From NCBI GenBank assembly GCA_903918315.1, contig CAIXEA010000027.1, forward strand, positions 1 through 45,796: DNA of 45,796 nucleotides, written 5' to 3'. This stretch comes from an uncultured Acetobacteraceae bacterium. Lineage in GTDB: Bacteria > Pseudomonadota > Alphaproteobacteria > Acetobacterales > Acetobacteraceae. The notes beneath the pieces are model-generated. The model was not told where the DNA came from, made no database searches, and saw nothing but the letters and a program-made list of their open reading frames with translations. Every line of letters begins with the position of its first letter. Positions within the stretch are counted from its first letter, which is position 1. Below are positions 43,121-45,796 of the stretch, in pieces. The translations under genes and the position numbers were made by a program.

Positions 43121-44446
43121 TCAGAAATGCAATGCGGTCCAGAGACTGAGGAACAGCGCATTGTTGTCGCCGGCGCGATTGCTGCTGCCGTTGAACTGCG
43201 TGTAGGCTACGCATTGCGCAGCCAACCGGAGGTTGATCCAGGGCCAGGGTGAATCAGGCTTTCCCCAGGGTACGAACGCTATTTCTCCGACGAATCCGGC
43301 GCTGTTCGGTACCCCCGACGGGATCCCGAAATAGGCCGGGTCTGCTGAGCCGGACGTCTGAAAATACTGCACCGATGGCGTCCACGTGGCGGCGATACTG
43401 TACGAGATGTCCGCCCGCAACGTGTCCAGATTGCCACTGCGATTGGTGCCACTCAGGATGTTGCTCGCCCACAGGCGCCGCTCTTCGTGGATCCATGTCG
43501 CGTGGGCCGATATCACCGTGCTCACCACGCTTTTTGGATCAGCGTTCCATTGATAATTCGTGTCGAACGCGATGTCGGTGAAATGATCGCTGCGTCCCGC
43601 GCTGCCATCCCCGGACGGATACAGGCTGGCATCCAGGCCATAAGTGCCAAGCTGGAAGTCATGCTGCCCCCCGCCAAACGAGCGGGCCATGGCGAGCCGC
43701 CAATACGGCACCGGACCAACGATCGTATCGCTGCCTGACACAGGGACCGCCCCGAGCGCGTTGCGCGTGTCACGGCTAAGGCCCCCGTAAAGCGTGGCCT
43801 CCGCGTAAATCATGTCATTCCACAGCAGGTACGCACCGCCACCGCCGACCGATTGCGCAAGGCGGCCGTCGATCAGGGCCGACGCGACGGGGGACGGCGC
43901 CAGGCCGCTGGCATTGTAGGGAAATCCCCATATCGGCGTCGCATTCCACAAATCCTGCACCGTGGGCGCATTGTTGGCCGTCAAACCCCAAACCAGGTCC
44001 TGACCAGCCAGCGACCCATCAGCCGCATAGCGCAGATCGGCATTGTTCAACTTCACGACCCGCGCGATGCCGTCGTAGTTCAGTTCGATGAAGGCGCCGA
44101 CCTTGGACGCCAGGCGGCCGGCCAGGTAAACTGAGGCCTGATCGAAGGCCGGATTGTCCTTGCCCGCGAACCATCGCGCCGCCCCACCCGGCTGATCCAC
44201 GGCTGTGTGCGTAAAAGACACTTGCTTGGTCACGGCAATGGGCAGGCCATGCGACCGCCCGTCCGCAGCGGTGTAGCCATAGAGCTTGAAGTCCCGGCCG
44301 AACGGCTTGAGCTGCGGACCGAAGGCACCGACATGGCAGGCCGCGCAGGGCTGGCCCGTCTGTTCCGCGAAACTGGGTACCGCCGCGGCCGGGCGCACAG
44401 CCATAAGCAGCACGAGTATCCCGACGATCCAGCGACATCCCATCAT
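43121..44446 (-). CDS. Outer-membrane monohaem cytochrome-porin fusion (Cyc2-like)
   Basis: This 441-residue protein has a signal peptide (residues 1-22), one c-type haem motif C34-A-A-C-H38 within VPSFAEQTGQPCAACHVG, and a conserved FGPQLKPFGRDFKLYGYT segment. The remainder is about 370 residues of alternating strands ending in an aromatic residue (LWTALHF), as outer-membrane barrels do. This is the plan of Cyc2, the porin-cytochrome that takes electrons from Fe(II) outside the cell, and of uncharacterised relatives. Whether it oxidises iron is not shown. GGAGG stands before ATG 44446; another ATG lies one codon later. It leads the operon with cupredoxin, chemoreceptor and oxidase genes. Confidence 0.82.
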   Translation of the reverse strand: MMGCRWIVGILVLLMAVRPAAAVPSFAEQTGQPCAACHVGAFGPQLKPFGRDFKLYGYTAADGRSHGLPIAVTKQVSFTHTAVDQPGGAARWFAGKDNPAFDQASVYLAGRLASKVGAFIELNYDGIARVVKLNNADLRYAADGSLAGQDLVWGLTANNAPTVQDLWNATPIWGFPYNASGLAPSPVASALIDGRLAQSVGGGGAYLLWNDMIYAEATLYGGLSRDTRNALGAVPVSGSDTIVGPVPYWRLAMARSFGGGQHDFQLGTYGLDASLYPSGDGSAGRSDHFTDIAFDTNYQWNADPKSVVSTVISAHATWIHEERRLWASNILSGTNRSGNLDTLRADISYSIAATWTPSVQYFQTSGSADPAYFGIPSGVPNSAGFVGEIAFVPWGKPDSPWPWINLRLAAQCVAYTQFNGSSNRAGDNNALFLSLWTALHF

Positions 44447-44598
44447 CCACACCTCCAGCCGGGCTCACCCGCCGAAGGACAATGTGAAGAAGAGAGATGA
44501 ATAAACCGTTAACAGAACCGGTATTTTCAAAATTTTTTGCTGCGCTTGCCAACCAGACCACCCCGACTACAATTCGCGCCATCCAAGGAGTGAAGGCG

Positions 44599-45483
44599 AT
44601 GTCCATCACGGTCACACAACTGCACCCGCTGTTCGTCGGTGAAATCGGGAACATCGATCTGCGTCAGCCCCTCGACCCGGACACGACAGCGGCGCTGAGC
44701 GCAGCGATCAACCAGCATGGGGTGCTGGTATTCCATGACCAGCCCATCGATGACGCCCAACAGCAGGCATTCAGCCGCAACTTCGGGGAACTGGAAACCA
44801 CCGTTCGGGCCTATCGCGCCGACTTCGTACCGCGGCTCGACATTCACATGGCTGATATCTCCAACCTCGATGAAAACAACCGCGTGCTGCCCCCCAATGA
44901 TCGGCGGCGGCTGAACGCGCTGGGGAACCGGCTCTGGCACTCCGACAGCAGCTTCAAGAGAGTGCCCGCCCGCTTTTCACTGCTGTCGGCCCGAACCATC
45001 CCGAATGAGGGAGGTGAAACCCAGTTCGCCGACATGCGCGCCGCCTGGGACGCCCTGCCCGACAAGATGAAGGCCCGGGTAGAGGGTATGATCTGCGAGC
45101 ACACCCAGCTCTTTTCACGTGCCAGGATTGGTTTCACCGATTGGGCGCCAGAGGAACGCGCCAAAATGGCCCCGGTGCCGCAGCTCCTCGTCCGCACGCA
45201 TCCCGGTTCGGGACGAAAGTCTTTGTACCTGTCGTCGCATGCCGGTCGTATTCAGGGGATGGAAGAGCCGGAAGCACGCATGCTTCTGCTCGACCTCAAC
45301 GAATTCGCGACCCAGCCACAGTTCGTCTACACGCACACATGGCGTGTCGGCGATCTCGTGATGTGGGACAACCGCTGCACCATGCACCGCGCCCGCGAAT
45401 ATGACGAGTCGCAGGTGCGCGACATGCACCGCACGACCGTGTCAGACGGAAAACCGACCGTCGCCGCGGATCGGGCGGCCTGA
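44599..45483 (+). CDS. TauD/TfdA-family Fe(II)/2-oxoglutarate dioxygenase
   Basis: This 294-residue oxygenase has the iron-binding triad: H114 and D116 in RLWHSDSSF, and H263 in CTMHRAREYD, with a later arginine in MHRTTV that binds 2-oxoglutarate. TauD relatives release sulfite from taurine and TfdA relatives open aryloxyacetates; the substrate here is not predictable. AAGGAG lies before ATG 44599, which gives the family N terminus (ITVTQLHPLFVGEI); an ATG at 44497 adds an unlikely extension. It is divergent from the cytochrome-barrel gene across about 150 bases and convergent with the second cupredoxin. Confidence 0.9.
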   Translation: MSITVTQLHPLFVGEIGNIDLRQPLDPDTTAALSAAINQHGVLVFHDQPIDDAQQQAFSRNFGELETTVRAYRADFVPRLDIHMADISNLDENNRVLPPNDRRRLNALGNRLWHSDSSFKRVPARFSLLSARTIPNEGGETQFADMRAAWDALPDKMKARVEGMICEHTQLFSRARIGFTDWAPEERAKMAPVPQLLVRTHPGSGRKSLYLSSHAGRIQGMEEPEARMLLLDLNEFATQPQFVYTHTWRVGDLVMWDNRCTMHRAREYDESQVRDMHRTTVSDGKPTVAADRAA

Positions 45484-45498
45484 CGGGGCACCGCCGCC

Positions 45499-45796
45499 CT
45501 ATCGCACCGTCACCACCATTTTCATCCGTGGATGGATGCTGCAGCGAACCTTGAAGCGGCCGGCTTTGTCGAACAGATGCTGGATGGTCTGCCCGGGCTT
45601 CTGGAGGCCCTTGTCGGTCTGATTGTCGTCCTGGTCGAAAACGCTCACATTATGCGTGACGTCGTCGAAATTCAGAAACCAGACGGTATCTCCGGGGGCG
45701 ATCAGGATGGCGCTTTGGGTAAACCTCTGGCCGACCTGGTCGATGGTGGTTGTCGCGGCATAGGCCAGATCCGCGACGGCGATCGCGAAAGCGGCG
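45499..45796 (-). CDS. Second cupredoxin gene, cut by the window edge
   Basis: About 99 codons are visible; the start lies beyond the right edge. The sequence parallels the cupredoxin at 42772: TTTIDQVGQRFTQSAI, then NFDDVTHNVSVFDQDD, DKGLQKPGQTIQHLFDKAG and the copper site RCSIHPRMKMVVTV with cysteine, histidine and methionine ligands in the same spacing. The visible N-terminal part (AIAVADLAYA) is the end of a signal peptide. It is a paralogue, probably from duplication, and may open or continue another redox gene group off-window. Confidence 0.88.
   Translation of the reverse strand, partial: AAFAIAVADLAYAATTTIDQVGQRFTQSAILIAPGDTVWFLNFDDVTHNVSVFDQDDNQTDKGLQKPGQTIQHLFDKAGRFKVRCSIHPRMKMVVTVR

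Overview
This is a G+C-rich chromosomal window from an alphaproteobacterium. The gene set fits Rhodospirillales, most likely Acetobacteraceae: a FYDLN-acid zinc protein, the order aroA-cmk-rpsA-sppA-ihfB-lapA-pyrF-trpF, a PhaR/PhaA/PhaB polyhydroxybutyrate block, a class II-like EPSP synthase and a fused LplT-Aas protein. The assignment rests on recognised family sequences and gene order, not on a database search.

Layout. Positions 1-3200 hold a ParDE-type toxin-antitoxin pair, a DUF29 gene and an orphan protein. Positions 3200-9610 carry a three-domain lysophospholipid transporter/acyltransferase/acyl-ACP synthetase fusion with its TetR regulator, divergent from a soluble lytic transglycosylase and pgpA (envelope upkeep). 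Positions 9680-13043 hold a P-loop ATPase coupled to a protein with seven near-identical 48-residue TPR-like repeats; together they look like a STAND-type protein split in two. A block of decayed tandem copies of the ggt 5' end follows, then ggt itself, an alpha/beta-hydrolase lacking its nucleophile, pncC, an O-antigen-ligase-like gene and a family 9 glycosyltransferase.

Positions 19819-26058 (minus strand) are a six-gene Hyf/complex-I-like cluster in which every junction but the last overlaps by ATGA. The large subunit lacks the Ni-Fe cysteines, so this is an Ehr-type complex and not a hydrogenase. Several residues normally needed for proton translocation are also missing from its membrane arms. 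Positions 26209-35260 are mainly housekeeping genes, but the normally adjacent cmk and rpsA are separated by about 1.9 kb of lower-G+C DNA. That DNA carries a Phd-type antitoxin, a PIN toxin killed by a nonsense codon and a frameshift, and an unusual protein joining a jelly-roll-like domain to a nucleoside-deoxyribosyltransferase/TIR-like domain. It is a plausible defence-type cargo.

Positions 35270-39377 are the polyhydroxybutyrate block: phaR, a small coiled-coil gene that overlaps a PhaC-like gene by about 212 bases, phaA and phaB. Positions 39398-45796 carry a minus-strand operon encoding an outer-membrane monohaem cytochrome/beta-barrel fusion of Cyc2 type, a cupredoxin, a chemoreceptor with a C-terminal PilZ domain and a multicopper oxidase. 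Beside it lie a TauD/TfdA dioxygenase and a second cupredoxin cut by the window edge. This redox/taxis operon, the cmk-rpsA insertion and the degenerate Ehr complex are the most unusual parts of the window. No tRNA, rRNA, CRISPR array or intact insertion sequence was seen.
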